Below the pieces are notes generated by a model that did no database searches, was not told where the DNA came from, and saw only the letters and a program-made list of their open reading frames with translations. Of a stretch of 64,000 nt of DNA, positions 1 through 10,236 are shown piece after piece. The stretch's first letter is position 1; each line of letters begins with the position of its first letter. This stretch comes from Porodaedalea pini (Eukaryota; Basidiomycota; Agaricomycetes; Hymenochaetales; Hymenochaetaceae), in the NCBI GenBank assembly GCA_002794775.1, contig NBAY01000002.1, positions 1,922,001-1,986,000 of the forward strand. Reading direction: 5' to 3'. Position numbers and translations under genes: made by a program.

Positions 1-825
1 TTTTTCCAGCAGGTATGTTTTATCATCTCTTGATATCTTGTCCAGGAATGACGTGAACTTGGTCGATTTTTCTTGTCAAATAAGGTACGTTGCTCTCCTG
101 CTTCAACGTCGATGATGATACTGTTTCATCATTCGCGAATTCAAAGACCTGGATGCTTTGCATTCCTTTGGTTATACCGTTTTCAACCCCATCCGATGGA
201 ATTCAACTCTTTACCACAATTTATATATCACAATACCTCCCGACAATGACTGACGATCATCGCCACTTCAACAGGGCAAGGAGCTACAGACCGGTTTCGT
301 CGCTGGTATGGAACGAATGCTCCAGCCGACCGAGCTCGTCATCGGCACTATACCTGAGACACGAAAGAACGTGACGGATGCTGATATTCAAGACCAAGAC
401 GAAGCCGATGATCACGCCCGTGATCGCTACCAGCGCCTGTTCTGGGAGCCTGTCGCAGATGGCGAGGTACGTGTATATCGAAATATTGTTACCTTTGTTG
501 GCCCTTATCGTATGCTGTGCTACAGGAGCCGGTTGTCCCATACGCACTCGAACAAGCCAAGGAAGAGGCCAAGGCTGCTCGACGGGAAGCTATTGAGGCC
601 AAATCTGATGTCAAACTGCTTACCGGTAGCGAGGTCAAGCGCGGACCTACTACGATCCCTCGAAGGAAGCCTGTTGCTGTCCGCTCTGGGCCAGGTCGCC
701 CTATGACGGTGTTCAAGGATGTTGGAGGTCGTTTCCTTGATGTTGAGGACCGTACTAGGAGGATGCACGAGGCAGACCGTCGCAGGCAAGCTAAATTGAG
801 ACGGGCGTCTACTTCTGATTTATGA
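1..825 (+). CDS. 3' end of an unidentified protein-coding gene (5' partial)
   Basis: The start of the gene lies outside the window. Short exons can be followed through introns with GT-AG ends; the clearest intron begins after VADGE near 465 and ends at the CAG before EPVVPYALEQ near 525. The last exon ends at a TGA near 823-825 after RRASTSDL. The visible C-terminus is charged and helical (ALEQAKEEAKAARREAIEAK), followed by a basic, Pro/Arg-rich stretch. I recognise no family and assign no function. It converges with the F-box gene, about 230 bp away. The exon structure before position 270 is uncertain. Confidence 0.55.
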
Positions 826-1053
826 TCACTATAATGATGTATTTATATCGTTCATTTCATGTTTTTCTTCTCTTCTTTACAGTCTAAGGAGTCTACAATT
901 CATTGTCTTCAAGGTGTCCGTCCTATCATACATACAAAGCGTTCCAACGCCGGAAACTACACAAACGTTACAACAGATCAGAAAAAGTTTACAGACTACA
1001 CTACATATGGAACAAAATGTACAACAACAGATAACGGCCATACAAACTGTGCT

Positions 1054-4000
1054 TTACATTATGACACAACCATCTCTGTCTCTGTCTGTCCCTGCCCAAG
1101 TGACAGGGGACGTAGAACCGGAAGCACGTCTGGAGCCCGGTGACCACCACTTCGAAGGCAACCTTCTCGCCGTAAAGTAGTCTTCCTCTCCTCCGCCCTT
1201 AGCCTCGCGACTGCTCTTCGTCGCCTTGCGCCGCTTCTCCCGCGCTGCCTCGACGGCATCCACAGTCTGCCACTGGTAAAAGGACTTCAGCACAACGCGC
1301 TTCTCGTCGCACTCGTCGGTCCCGACTCCGAGAGCCTCGTCGTCGCGCGCATCCAGGTAATTCAAGTGCTGTGCATCCCATGCCCGCCAGCCCTTACGGG
1401 TGCGCGTCGACCCGACAAGGTCCTTCACAGCACTATCGCCGACGTGGCGGCAGTCGACAACGACAATCTCTGCGTTCACAGCCTGCCGCTTCCGCGATAG
1501 GCGCACAAATTCCTTGACGGTTGTCCCAGTCACACGCGTGCTGTCCAGCTCGAGGTGCACCAGGCGAGTGCAGTCTCGAATGAGGGCCAGAATGGCGTCA
1601 TTGGTCAATTGAACGGCATAGGATAGATTCAGGACTTCGAGCTGGGAGCCTGGTTCCAGACCTAATGCGTCCCTTTGTTGTTCACCCTCCATGTTCTGCG
1701 GCGTAAGTGCCGCGAGAGTTGCGTCCGTAAGTTCGCATGCCTCATCGAGGTCAAGGCGGCGAATAAGGGGCGTAGTGTTCAGTAAGCGAACCAGCCCGTC
1801 ATCTTTCAGCTCGGCTCCGACACCGGCAAGTTCAAGGAGCTCCAGCTTCGGCAAGGCGTGGGCTAAGTGTGAACAAGCGTTGTCCGTAAGTAGAGGACAG
1901 TACGAAAGCGAGAGATGCCGAAGCTTCGTGATGCGGCGTCTGTATTTCGTAGGATCACCAGGATCGCGTCCGGCCTCTCGAGAAGTCAACAAGACCTCCC
2001 GAGAGCTATCGTTGTCATCTGCGCATGTGACAAAGGCTTCCAGCGCCGTGTTGTGGAGTTCGCGCGCTCCGCTGAGATCCAAAATCTCAAGGTTCGGAGC
2101 GTACCGACCAAGCACGGATAGAAGTCTATCGCCCGCGCGTCTCAGACCCGCTAAACGAAGACGTTTCAAAGACAGGACTGTTCGATATTCTCCGTGAGGA
2201 GCTATGAATGATATGACGCCATTGCTATCCATGCCATGACATCGGCTGAAATCGAGGGAAGAAAGGGCGGGGCAATGGATGGCCAGCATCTTGCATGTGT
2301 CGTTTGTAACAGCGGTCAGGCCCTTCACGTTGACCTTGATCAGGAGAGGCGAGTGAATAATCAAGTCGTGCAATGCATGAGTCGTAAGACCAGAGCAACC
2401 GGAGAGATTGATGTCGGTGAGCTGAGTGGTCGAGATGGAACCTTCGAGGATAGTGTTAGAAATACAAAAGGAGTTCGTAATGTCTAAAAGCGACGCCGCC
2501 GTGAGTCGCGTGTGCCCGGTGAGATCAATGGAGCGGATGAAGGAGCCTGACGACGCTGCCAGACGGAGAAGCAGTTGCGAAGGTATATGCGGGAACGCTT
2601 TGAGGTCGAGGTCATACCAAAGCTGACCGTCAAAGACTAATCGCTGCCATGACTTGGACACCTGTGTAGAGGTTAGCGAGAGCCGAGTAAGCGCATGATA
2701 GGGAAAGGAAGCTTACTCTGCTAAGCCGGACCAGTTCGATGAACCCCTTCTCTTTGCCAATCCAGTGATATTCCTTTTGAGCAGCCTGCAAGGCCGTCCA
2801 ACCGGAAGATCTTGTCAACCGTTCGCCATCTGCCTCGTGAAGAAAAAGTAGAGTCTGGAATACTTCTAGCTTTATCTCCTTGGGCAACATGAATTCAAAA
2901 AGACTCGGCACGAGAGTTTCCTCGGGTGCAACAGATACTCTGTGCGCATCACCATTGGCAAACGAGCGAGAGACACAGGGAGTAGTAGGTGCGGATAGAC
3001 TAGAGTAGAATGCGTGCTCAGTGCCCTGAACAGGAGTGTTCGTAGGAGCGCTATATTCCGGATCAAACTCGCGACCGTCATTTCGCAATGGTAATTTGCG
3101 AGCCAAGTTACCCGGACGCTTGCCGCTTATGAGACTCAGCTTCGACCTCTTTGTAGGTCGTGTTGTAAGGCGCTTGTGAGAGTCTGTAGGCAAAGACGAG
3201 AAGGAGCGAGGGCGAGAAACCTGTCTGTGAACGGGTGAAGATGAACCCGAATCTGAAGGAGACGTGGAACTCGCTGAGAATTCGTTGGCGGTCGACGAAG
3301 CATAGCTATGAGATGAGCTTGCAACCCCTGGCGAAACAGTGACTTCTATCGGCCAGTTCGTTTCTCCTTGTGAGAAAGCCGTAGGGCTAAACAAAAGGGG
3401 CGGGAGTGACGGCGGCTCGGCACGCGACTTTCCCTTTCCTACGCTCTCCGAAATCTGCACGTCATTAGAATTGAGCTGCTGTGCATCGCCAGAGAACGAG
3501 GATCCAGGAGTTGTGATTTCCGTAGCGTAACTCGTAGCGGCGGAGCCTTGCCGGATATCGCTCATTGGAGAAAAGGCGAAGTAGTCAGGAGACTGAGGAG
3601 ACGAGACGAAGGACGAGGGGACGAGTGAGAGACGCCTCTGTTTGCTAGGACCTGATAAACCACCGTTGAACGAGAACAAGTCAAAACGCGACGCCGCACT
3701 GTCTCGCGGCAGGATATCCATTGGCCTGGATACTGCCTTTCCCTTGTCTTTGAAAGTCTCTATGCCCTCGACATCCTCGAAATACCCGTAGGTATCGGGC
3801 GCTTGCGCCTTGGAGATGAAGTCGACCACTTCCGCGGGTGTCGACGCCGCGGAGAACGACGATAAGTCGAGATGAGAGAATTGCGGAATGAAAGACATGT
3901 CGAAGAGCTCAGCGGGCATGGTGGGTGCGCCTGCGTCTAATGACACTGGCTCGCTGCCCTCGAGACCTTCAATTCCATCCAAATCGAAGAGGGGCTCGTC

Positions 4001-4069
4001 GCCATCGATGGCACGCCCGCAACTCATGGCGTTACGATGTGCCGCCGCTTCAGTTGTATTGCGGATCAC
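1054..4069 (-). CDS. F-box/leucine-rich-repeat protein with C-terminal CaaX box
   Basis: Two exons (2717-4069 and 1054-2661) are joined across a 55-bp intron whose GTAAGC donor and CAG acceptor are visible on the minus strand, giving about 986 residues. The first 390 residues are Ser/Pro-rich and probably disordered. An F-box lies at about 390-460, starting LFEFMLPKEIKLEVFQTLL and continuing across the intron into VSKSWQRLVFDG. About a dozen cysteine-type leucine-rich repeats follow (for example LTDINLSGCSGLTTHAL and LRHLSLSYCPLLTDNA), as in Grr1/FBXL substrate adaptors of SCF ubiquitin ligases. The protein ends DGCVIM, a consensus prenylation site. F-box/LRR proteins of the FBXL2 type also carry CaaX boxes, so membrane-anchored SCF activity is a reasonable inference. 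The substrate is unknown. A second in-frame Met 14 codons downstream could be the start. Confidence 0.85.
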
Positions 4070-5609
4070 GTCAAAGTCAACCTTGCTCAGTTGCTGTGCA
4101 GATATGAGATTCGCAGGACGATGAGGGGATGGCAGTACAAGACAAGACAGAGGTACAGACGAGAGAGACGGAGAAGAGGAGATATAAGAGTCGTTCGAAT
4201 TAAGCAGACAACGTCATGGTAAGCACGGAGGGCCGTCTCAGAGGCAGCTATATGCGGTCCTGTATTTGGCGTATAATTTCCACGCTTCTGCAGCTTTTAA
4301 TCATTTATCATGCCGCTCCTATCCGCGTATGCATGTGTCTCTTATCCTGCTCATGCTCCTAGGCCTGTCCTGATGTCCGTCTGTCTTTCTCCTGGGGGCT
4401 TTACGATCCTGATCATGGCCTCTCGCATTTCCCTGATGGTCAATCACAGGGCTCACAGCCGAAACGAATATCTGTCCATTTCTCGCTTTGGTCCGAAGGC
4501 AGTACTCAATCCCGCTCAGGGGTATCCTGCATACTTATAAAAAATGTATTTATCTATTCATCTATATTCCGGTGAGTGGACGACAAAGACATACACGTAT
4601 GCCCCACGAGCCTCGTGCTACGTATCCAAGAGACTTCCGAGCCGCTGGCATCGCTGGCCCCTTCATCACCGACTAGCGCTCTCCGTGTCTATCATTAGCA
4701 GCTTCCTACAGTACGCCGCTGACATCGTCGATCTTCTCAATGAATCTCATCCCCATTTACCCTTCGTAGTCCTCTCAGTGTTCTCATCTGCGAATCTTTC
4801 CTCCTTTCTGACTTCTGGGCCCGTGCTTGCTACTGCTGTCGCCGTTTGCACGAGAGCCGCGCGCAGTCTGCAAGACAAGCTAAGATAGCATATACCGCAT
4901 GCATTAGGCCTGGATTCTCAGACGCCTTCGCTTCTCTAGATTATTCGTGGCACTTTGACATCCCCACGCCAATATTAATCTAGTGCTTGAGAAACGGACG
5001 TGTTCTACGCCGTCGCCTCCAGATGTATGCGGTGCCGCGGAAAGCCCTTTCCTCTCGCCCCCATCCTACTGTGCATAGGCGACGCGGCGCGGCGCTCTCG
5101 ACAGACATTCATGCCCTCGAAACTAGAAGCTTTGATTCTTCCCGAGCGAATCTCAGAAGGACGGTTCTTGCTTCTGAGTTCTTGCCTTTTGTTCGTATAC
5201 GCCTCATTTTTAGATTTTTTCTCTAGCATCTTGTTGGTAATCACAGATGAACGCCCAGTGTTTGCGCTAGAAAAGATACACTTTCAACGTCGGAGACCAA
5301 GTGTATTAACAGAAAGCAGGCCAATAACATCATTTAATAGAGGTACAGACATGAATGCGACACATAAAACATAAAACTGACAGCACCGAAAGAAAATGCG
5401 ACGAAAGGAATAAGTAAGCGACAGCAGTTGAAGACGAATGCGGCTGAAAAGGGACGGAAAAAGGAGACAGCAATGTCCCTAAGAAAAAGCGGGAAGCATT
5501 GTGACATTTAGTTATTAACTACTTCCACGACATGAAGAAAACACCACGTACACGCAGATAAGAACGTTGTGTCGGTTCCTGTCAACGAGTAAGCAGAGCG
5601 ATAGGGCTG
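4070..5609. other. Intergenic, 1.5 kb
   Basis: This lies between two minus-strand genes and should hold the F-box gene promoter and leader plus the 3' untranslated region of the HMG gene. Short open frames occur on both strands, for example a plus-strand frame around 4544-4888, but none has splice support or a recognisable domain. I see no RNA gene or repeat. Confidence 0.5.
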
Positions 5610-5940
5610 CTACTTGGAGTTCTTCGGGTTCTCCTTGGCCTTCGCCCAGTTGTTGGCCGCGATCTTGAACCTGAAATGGCGCGTAATCAGTTTATGCAGG
5701 GCCATGACATGTCAGACAGGAGAAAAGACCTCTCAGGATGCTTCATGTCAGGGTCAGACTCCTTGAGGCGAGCGAGCTCGTCCTTCATGTACTTGTTGTA
5801 AGGAGAGACCTTGCCCTTCCTCGCGCCGCCGGACTTGGCTATGTATCATGTATCAGTCCAGAAACTTATTTTAGGACATAAACAAAAGGGTGTTTACTCT
5901 TGCGAGCGGGCTTCTCGGCGGTAGCAGCTTTCTTGACCAT
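5610..5940 (-). CDS. Small YABBY-type HMG-box protein
   Basis: Three exons (5898-5940, 5730-5838, 5610-5670) with clean GT-AG introns give exactly 70 residues. The protein starts MVKKAATAEKPARK, a basic tail, and continues with one HMG-like domain containing SPYNKYMKDELARLK, then HPERFKIAANNWAKAKENP. This matches the YABBY pattern P-x-x-YN-x-(F/Y)-(M/I)-K-(D/E)-E, Pro-Asp, H-x-x-F, A-A-x-NWA known from the HMG-like half of plant YABBY proteins; the plant zinc finger is absent. Small proteins of this kind are common in basidiomycetes. A chromatin or DNA-binding role in the nucleus is inferred from the domain and the basic tails. The leader appears to have its own intron (5952-6117). Confidence 0.85.
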
Positions 5941-5981
5941 GTTTCAGACGGCTGTGTTAGAGGGGGAGGAATAGGTCAGGG

Positions 5982-6060
5982 CGCGAAAAAACGCGTCAGG
6001 CGCGTAGACGCACGTGTGGAGGGCGTTGGCTGAAGCAGCCTAAAGACGCGTCGAACGCGT
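5982..6060. promoter_or_regulatory. Cluster of MCB and SCB-like cell-cycle motifs
   Basis: Within 80 bp upstream of the HMG-gene start codon there are three palindromic ACGCGT motifs (5991-5996, 6046-6051, 6055-6060), one CGCGAAAA (5982-5989) and a CACGTG (about 6011-6016). In ascomycete yeasts ACGCGT (MCB) and CRCGAAA (SCB) are bound by MBF/SBF to drive G1/S transcription. The cluster falls inside a probable leader intron (minus-strand donor at 6117, acceptor at 5952), so it would act from just inside the transcript. S-phase expression of a chromatin protein would fit but is inference. Confidence 0.5.
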
Positions 6061-6117
6061 CAATCCCAGGCAAGAACGGTGAGCAAGTAGTCGAGAAAAC
6101 GCGGGGAGAAGACTTAC

Positions 6118-7290
6118 CAAGGACAATAAGGCTTTTTGGAAGGGGGAGTTGCAGAGGGGGATGATGGTGGTTGAGGGAAGAGAGGAGATGCAGCGCGTAT
6201 TTTCCTTTTGACGGAGCTTTTGGTTCAGATCTGACTGTACGAGATACTCTTAAGCGGGAAACTGGCTTTGAATATTGGTCACGCGAAACGGAGGTCCCCG
6301 ATCACTGGTTTTGTCTTAACCAGGCCACCAAATATTTACTCGCAGAACAGGTACAAGTCCTGTGAAATTTCAGCTACAATCACGAGGCAGAAGTGAACGG
6401 TCCTGGATGGCAAAACATGCAGGTTCGTGGAGGGTCGGAGGGGGATTTCGGTCGTGGTGACCAGCGACGGACCTCGGACAGGTCTCGCGTCGAGTAACGC
6501 CCGTTCGCGCGAAGAACCCAAGCGCGAACTGAATACGTTCTTGCATCTGGCCACCCTGCCTGATCTGGTCGTCCTTTGCGCCGTTTTTCAGCACGAGTTA
6601 CGTAGCTCGGCATTGTCCCAGCTCGCAAGACAGAGCTTCTCCGTCCGGTCACGATACCCGCTGCTTCTCTTTGCACAGAAGGGGATGCACAGAATACATA
6701 TACGCGTCGAGGCTGAGTGACAAGAGCGCAACGTCAGGACACGTTCGGCTCGAGAATTATCTGTGCTGGGCCGGACACGGTGGCGTCCAAGCCATCGACT
6801 TCGCTTTCCGTAAGAAGGTTCCCAGGGAACCTTCTCTTCCACAAATGGCAATCAATATCCCATAAACATAACTCATGGTTCTGAACGCAGATCTCTTAGA
6901 TGGGTCAATTTCCACTACTCTTCCATTATAATATAGAAATTTCGATGAAACTGATGCTTAAATACCTCTAGTTTCACCTATATCCAAACAAAGCTCAAGG
7001 GAAAATAGCACCAAACAGTGCGACTGCATGCACAAGCTGTCCATGCATATATGTACACTAAAAGAATATTAATGGGGTTGATGACACCAACAAGTCGTTC
7101 CACCACGGTGGGTGTTCCTTTACGAAGGACCGGCATCCTTGCCTGCCGCGTCTGCATTCGCCCCACTGACCATCCCATTTATGAGAGATGACCCGCTGAT
7201 GATACCCGTCGTTGCTATTAAAATCTGTCGCCCTTTTCAATTGTGATCGATCATTAGCTAGACGCTTTAGTCAGGCACCCATGGAGCTAT
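6118..7290. other. Intergenic, 1.2 kb
   Basis: This is the promoter side of the HMG gene and the 3' flank of VPS33. Overlapping open frames around 6370-6720 occur on both strands, without domain similarity or splice signals, and look like GC-driven chance frames. I see no RNA gene or repeat. Confidence 0.5.
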
Positions 7291-9832
7291 TCACCCACCT
7301 TTACTTTGGCGGCTCACAAGCCTCAACGCTGCAATTTCAGTATAAGTGCACCCGCCCAGGAAGAACACGACAGATGTTGTTGGTTTCTCTGATGAGAAGG
7401 CTGTCGTATTTACGTTACGATTCGTCGACAAGCGCATACAGATGGCAACTTACCTGGCCCAACTGAAGCGCCGTGGCTTGCGTCAGATCCACGCACGTTC
7501 TGGCCCGTCTGGACGATGTCGATAGTCTCTCCTGGCAGACTTTCCAAAACATCTTCAAAACCCTTCCATCCTAAGATGGGATGCGCCCTCACTCTGCTCA
7601 ACCCTGATGACTTGCCTTTCTTTGAAGCGTCTCCGCCGTCATTTACGCCGGGCACACCGAGGACGCCCCCCTTTTGAACTACGCACTGCACCAATCTCAC
7701 GCTCAGCGGGGCGTATCCGGAGTACACATAGCTTATATCTGCCGGCTCGTCCAGGTTTTCGGGTTCTTCTTCCGTGACCAGCCGCAGCGACTTCCTTAAC
7801 GAAAGGTACGGCATCTTCAGTGCAGATAAGGAGGCCGAGGAGCTAGGGAGGGGATTGGAGAGGATGAGGCCGAGAGGTGGGGAAGATAGAGACAGTATGA
7901 GAGGAAGGTATTCATAGCCGTAAGACTTTAAAGGAAATAAATTACTTCGGTAAGAGCCAGTGCATACCATAACGAGGCACCAACCCACCTGCAGGATTTC
8001 TCGCTTAAGGTTTTCAAGAACCTTGTTCTTAATGCCGCCGTTGACTAGGCTTGCTAGGCAAAGAAGTCGGAGAACCATTTGTATGCTTTCGCCTTGTGCT
8101 ATCAAATCTTCGATGGCGGAGATCTGAGTCGAGGTTTCGAAGGAAGATAAAAGGTCTGATGTGAAATGTCGCTAAGGCATGAGCGCACGCACGCGCCATA
8201 AATAATGCTGCTCACTTTGCTGAATTTCCAATGATTTGTTGAATTGCTCAGTTCTTGTCATTGGTACAAGCATTTCAGACAGGCCAGTATCTACAAATGT
8301 TGAGTGACTCTCGTAACGGCAACATACCATGCCACTCACGGATCCGCAGAGACTGATGATCTACTTGCAGGCCGCTCAACTTCCCCACGAAGTCTCGCAA
8401 TTGAGCAACGGTTTTCGCCTGTAATCTGCTCTGATGGAGGATAGAGTGTGAGAAACCACTAGTAGTGTAGTTAGGAAGTATTTACCTTGTAATCTTCATC
8501 GAGTCGTCGAGCATTTTTATTGAGAGTTTTCCCGACCGATGAGAAATTGAGGTCCCTCAATTCAGCAAACAATGGATCAGTCGATGCATTGAGATGATAT
8601 TTCTTCTTCGGTTCCTTCGCCAAGACGGAGGCAGAAGGCGTGCTAGTGCTTTGGGGATTGGGTGACGCCCCTTGGGGATTCGGAGGCGTTACAAGCGAAG
8701 CTGCAAGCTCGACATGCGCTATACATATTCCGATAAGTAGCTGTTTTAGATGAACGAACAGTAAGAAAACGTGCAGTTCTTAATTCCGAGCTGCTCATCA
8801 ATCAGCCCTTCATAAGTGAGTTGGGTGAGCATAGGCGTTATCATGTCCACTCGTCGATCCAGGATTATAAGAGAGTCGAGCTTGTCTGAAGGATTCAACA
8901 GACTTTCCGAAACAGAGTCACTGCTTGCTTGCTCTATTTGTCGGGAAAGTAGCCCTGTCAAGCGCTTTCATAAGATCAGGAATTCAATGCATCAACCAGA
9001 AAGACTAGATGCTCACTCCAGCGCAGTCCCCCTTTCCAATGATGCGAGGGAACTTCCCGAACAGCTTCTGTAAGGTCACCAGAGCCTGTGCAGAGTCATA
9101 AACAATTGTCTCGTCTCCATCCTGAAATGCCTTTTCTAAGTGAATATTGATGAATGAGTTGTAATTTCACATACAACCCAAATTTCTTTGAATGCGTTCT
9201 CATGCTCCAAGGATACGACATCGTCTGCAACTGGGATGAACTGCATATTAAATGCAGATACATTCACTTCGCCCAGGACGCCTTCCTCCTCCAGAACACG
9301 CGTTACAAGTGTGGATGTCCGTGGAACCAGGAAAAGAGTATAGGTGTGCTTTTGCCCCTCGCGAGCATGGTGCTTAATTTGATCTTTCGTCATTTAGAGG
9401 CATGCGTGTGACATTGCAGAAAGAGGCAAACCGGCAATAACTTTGATCCACTTTATCTTCGGACGTGTAAGATAGACAACATTGGTGGTACTTGATGATA
9501 GAGGTCCCTGTTCTAGCCAAAACATCTTGTCTACGCCGTGATGCTGGAGAAAGAAGTGAGCTTATCGAATCGACCATTCATTTTCTAACCTTACTTTTAG
9601 TAAAGACACTTCCGTGAGCAAACCTAAAGGCCCTGCAATTGACGGGTCGAGCACAAGCGTCTTCACTCCATTGACCTATAGTAGTCGTAAAGATATAGAC
9701 CTCATGCGAATTTGTGTTACCTACGGAATTGAGGGCGTTGACTAAAGAGCTCTTTCCCAGCTCTCTCAACAATGAGAGGTCAATAGCTCCATCCTCTTCT
9801 GCATCCGTTCTCGAGCTTTCTGCATCGGCCAC
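7291..9832 (-). CDS. VPS33: Vps33, Sec1/Munc18-family subunit of HOPS/CORVET
   Basis: A multi-exon gene. The N-terminus starts [20 protein letters not shown] and leads into [17 protein letters not shown] and then [17 protein letters not shown], typical of Vps33. The middle contains [19 protein letters not shown] and [13 protein letters not shown], the Sec1-family hallmark. Further on are [16 protein letters not shown] and [19 protein letters not shown]. The last exon reads [19 protein letters not shown] and stops at 7291-7293. Vps33 is the SM protein of the HOPS and CORVET tethering complexes; it templates SNARE assembly for endosome and vacuole fusion. All conserved blocks are present in order, so the gene looks intact. 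Confidence 0.93.
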
Positions 9833-10236
9833 TACATGACATGGTTTGATTAGCGCCTCTCAATCGCGGTCATATATGATCTTGATCTTACTCGATGGTC
9901 AGCCTTGATGATATGCGCTACTACGTTATCTCAATGTAGGATCAGAGCTTTCCACTAGACAGTATGTATGCCACAACAATCAGCAGGGAGTAGCTTCGAC
10001 GGTCAAGCAGATGCTGTACAGAGACACAGGTCGCGTTGCAAACAGCAGAGCGCGGGAGACATGAGTGCACGTGATAAGATCGCGATAGCGCCGTATGTAC
10101 GTACTACAAACTTTAACTCAACGGGCTTTATACACTGATTTTTCAGACCCAGATCAAGTAATAACTATAAGCGCGGAGATGATGTTACATACGACAAAAG
10201 TATGAACCCGACAGATAGATATTTATAGCAGCATCT
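9833..10236. other. Spacer between NTE1 and VPS33
   Basis: About 400 bp between two minus-strand genes: the 3' end of NTE1 and the promoter and leader of VPS33. I see no open frame of note, no repeat and no RNA gene. The VPS33 promoter must lie here. Confidence 0.5.

Noticed and set aside
4544..4888. Plus-strand open frame with a hydrophobic middle, possibly a small membrane protein
   Set aside because: It lies in the upstream flank of a minus-strand gene, with no splice sites, no domain and competing frames on the other strand.
6370..6720. Overlapping frames on both strands of about 70-100 codons
   Set aside because: They are mutual shadows in GC-rich DNA; composition is Arg/Ser-rich in all frames and there is no start or splice logic.
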